Assembly (NCBI GenBank): GCA_903920405.1
Contig: CAIXMC010000182.1
Coordinates: 1-6,918, forward strand
From: an uncultured beta proteobacterium
Lineage (GTDB): Bacteria; Pseudomonadota; Gammaproteobacteria; Burkholderiales; Burkholderiaceae_C
Direction: 5' to 3'
Length of the DNA: 6,918 bases
Shown: positions 6,884 through 6,918 of the stretch, in pieces
How positions within the stretch are numbered: position 1 is the first letter of the stretch
Layout of the letters: every line of letters begins with the position of its first letter
Translations under genes and position numbers: made by a program
Notes under the pieces: generated by a model
The model's input: only the letters and a program-made list of their open reading frames with translations
Databases searched by the model: none
What the model was told of the DNA's origin: nothing

Positions 6884-6916
6884 CTAGCATTGCCTCCCAA
6901 CTCTGACGGCCAAATG
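6884..6916 (-). repeat. Terminal inverted repeat, right end (TIR-R)
   Basis: On the minus strand this reads CATTTGGCCGTCAGAGT, then 6 bases, then GCAATGCTAG. It mirrors 6110-6153 with a 10-bp and a 1-bp length difference. Only 2 nt of the window remain outside it, so target-site duplications cannot be tested and the repeat may continue beyond the edge. Confidence 0.75.
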
Positions 6917-6918
6917 GG

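Noticed and set aside
6267..6887. 206-aa plus-strand open frame opposite the S24 remnant
   Set aside because: It is antisense to a recognisable S24 domain, has no family resemblance, and its composition mirrors the reverse strand of the real coding frame.
6110..6916. Integron attC-like or Xer dif-like site
   Set aside because: The attC core consensus (RYYYAAC/GTTRRRY) and a dif-like 28-mer are not present. The hairpin and repeats do not match those layouts.
1..6918. CRISPR array, tRNA or rRNA genes
   Set aside because: No regularly spaced short repeats and no cloverleaf or rRNA-like sequence were seen on either strand.

Overview
The window looks like chromosomal DNA of a betaproteobacterium, most likely in the Burkholderiales and close to the Comamonadaceae. 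This rests on recognising the protein sequences: PdxJ of the SVNLNKVALVRN type, RecO ending in [12 protein letters not shown], an APH-fold homoserine kinase next to a BPSS1780-type membrane protein, and a class I transketolase. No database search was run. All convincing genes lie on the minus strand.

Positions 158-3779 hold one compact five-gene unit. In transcription order these are a small exported DUF2782-like protein, thrB (homoserine kinase), a multi-pass membrane protein, recO and pdxJ. The first four are joined by a 3-nt gap, a 4-nt ATGA overlap and a 2-nt gap, with no visible Shine-Dalgarno sequences at the internal starts, so they are probably translationally coupled. pdxJ follows after 54 nt with its own ribosome-binding site. 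The unit combines threonine biosynthesis, recombinational repair and vitamin B6 synthesis. recO lacks the usual upstream rnc-era, and pdxJ has no acpS directly behind it. The unit is bracketed by two inverted copies of a 68-bp element (50-117 and 3848-3915; 59 of 68 bases identical), one just upstream of the first gene and one just downstream of the last.

Positions 3916-4033 are AT-rich spacer DNA with no convincing terminator. Positions 4034-6061 encode a complete transketolase (tkt) of the pentose-phosphate and Calvin pathways.

Positions 6062-6918 look like a decayed or non-autonomous mobile segment next to the tkt 5' end. An open frame (6288-6839, minus) encodes the C-terminal LexA/UmuD-like S24 peptidase domain with its cleavage dipeptide and Ser/Lys dyad intact, but it has no convincing start, no RBS and no DNA-binding domain. 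It is bracketed by terminal inverted repeats (about 6110-6153 and 6884-6916), with a further copy of the inner motif CAATGCTAG at 6265, a 17-bp palindrome at 6185-6201, and a strong 38-bp hairpin at 6843-6880 abutting the point where the S24 frame stops. No transposase or recombinase is visible. The right repeat ends 2 nt from the window edge, so its outer flank cannot be judged.

The two inverted-repeat architectures are the least explained parts of the window. The genes themselves are ordinary housekeeping genes.
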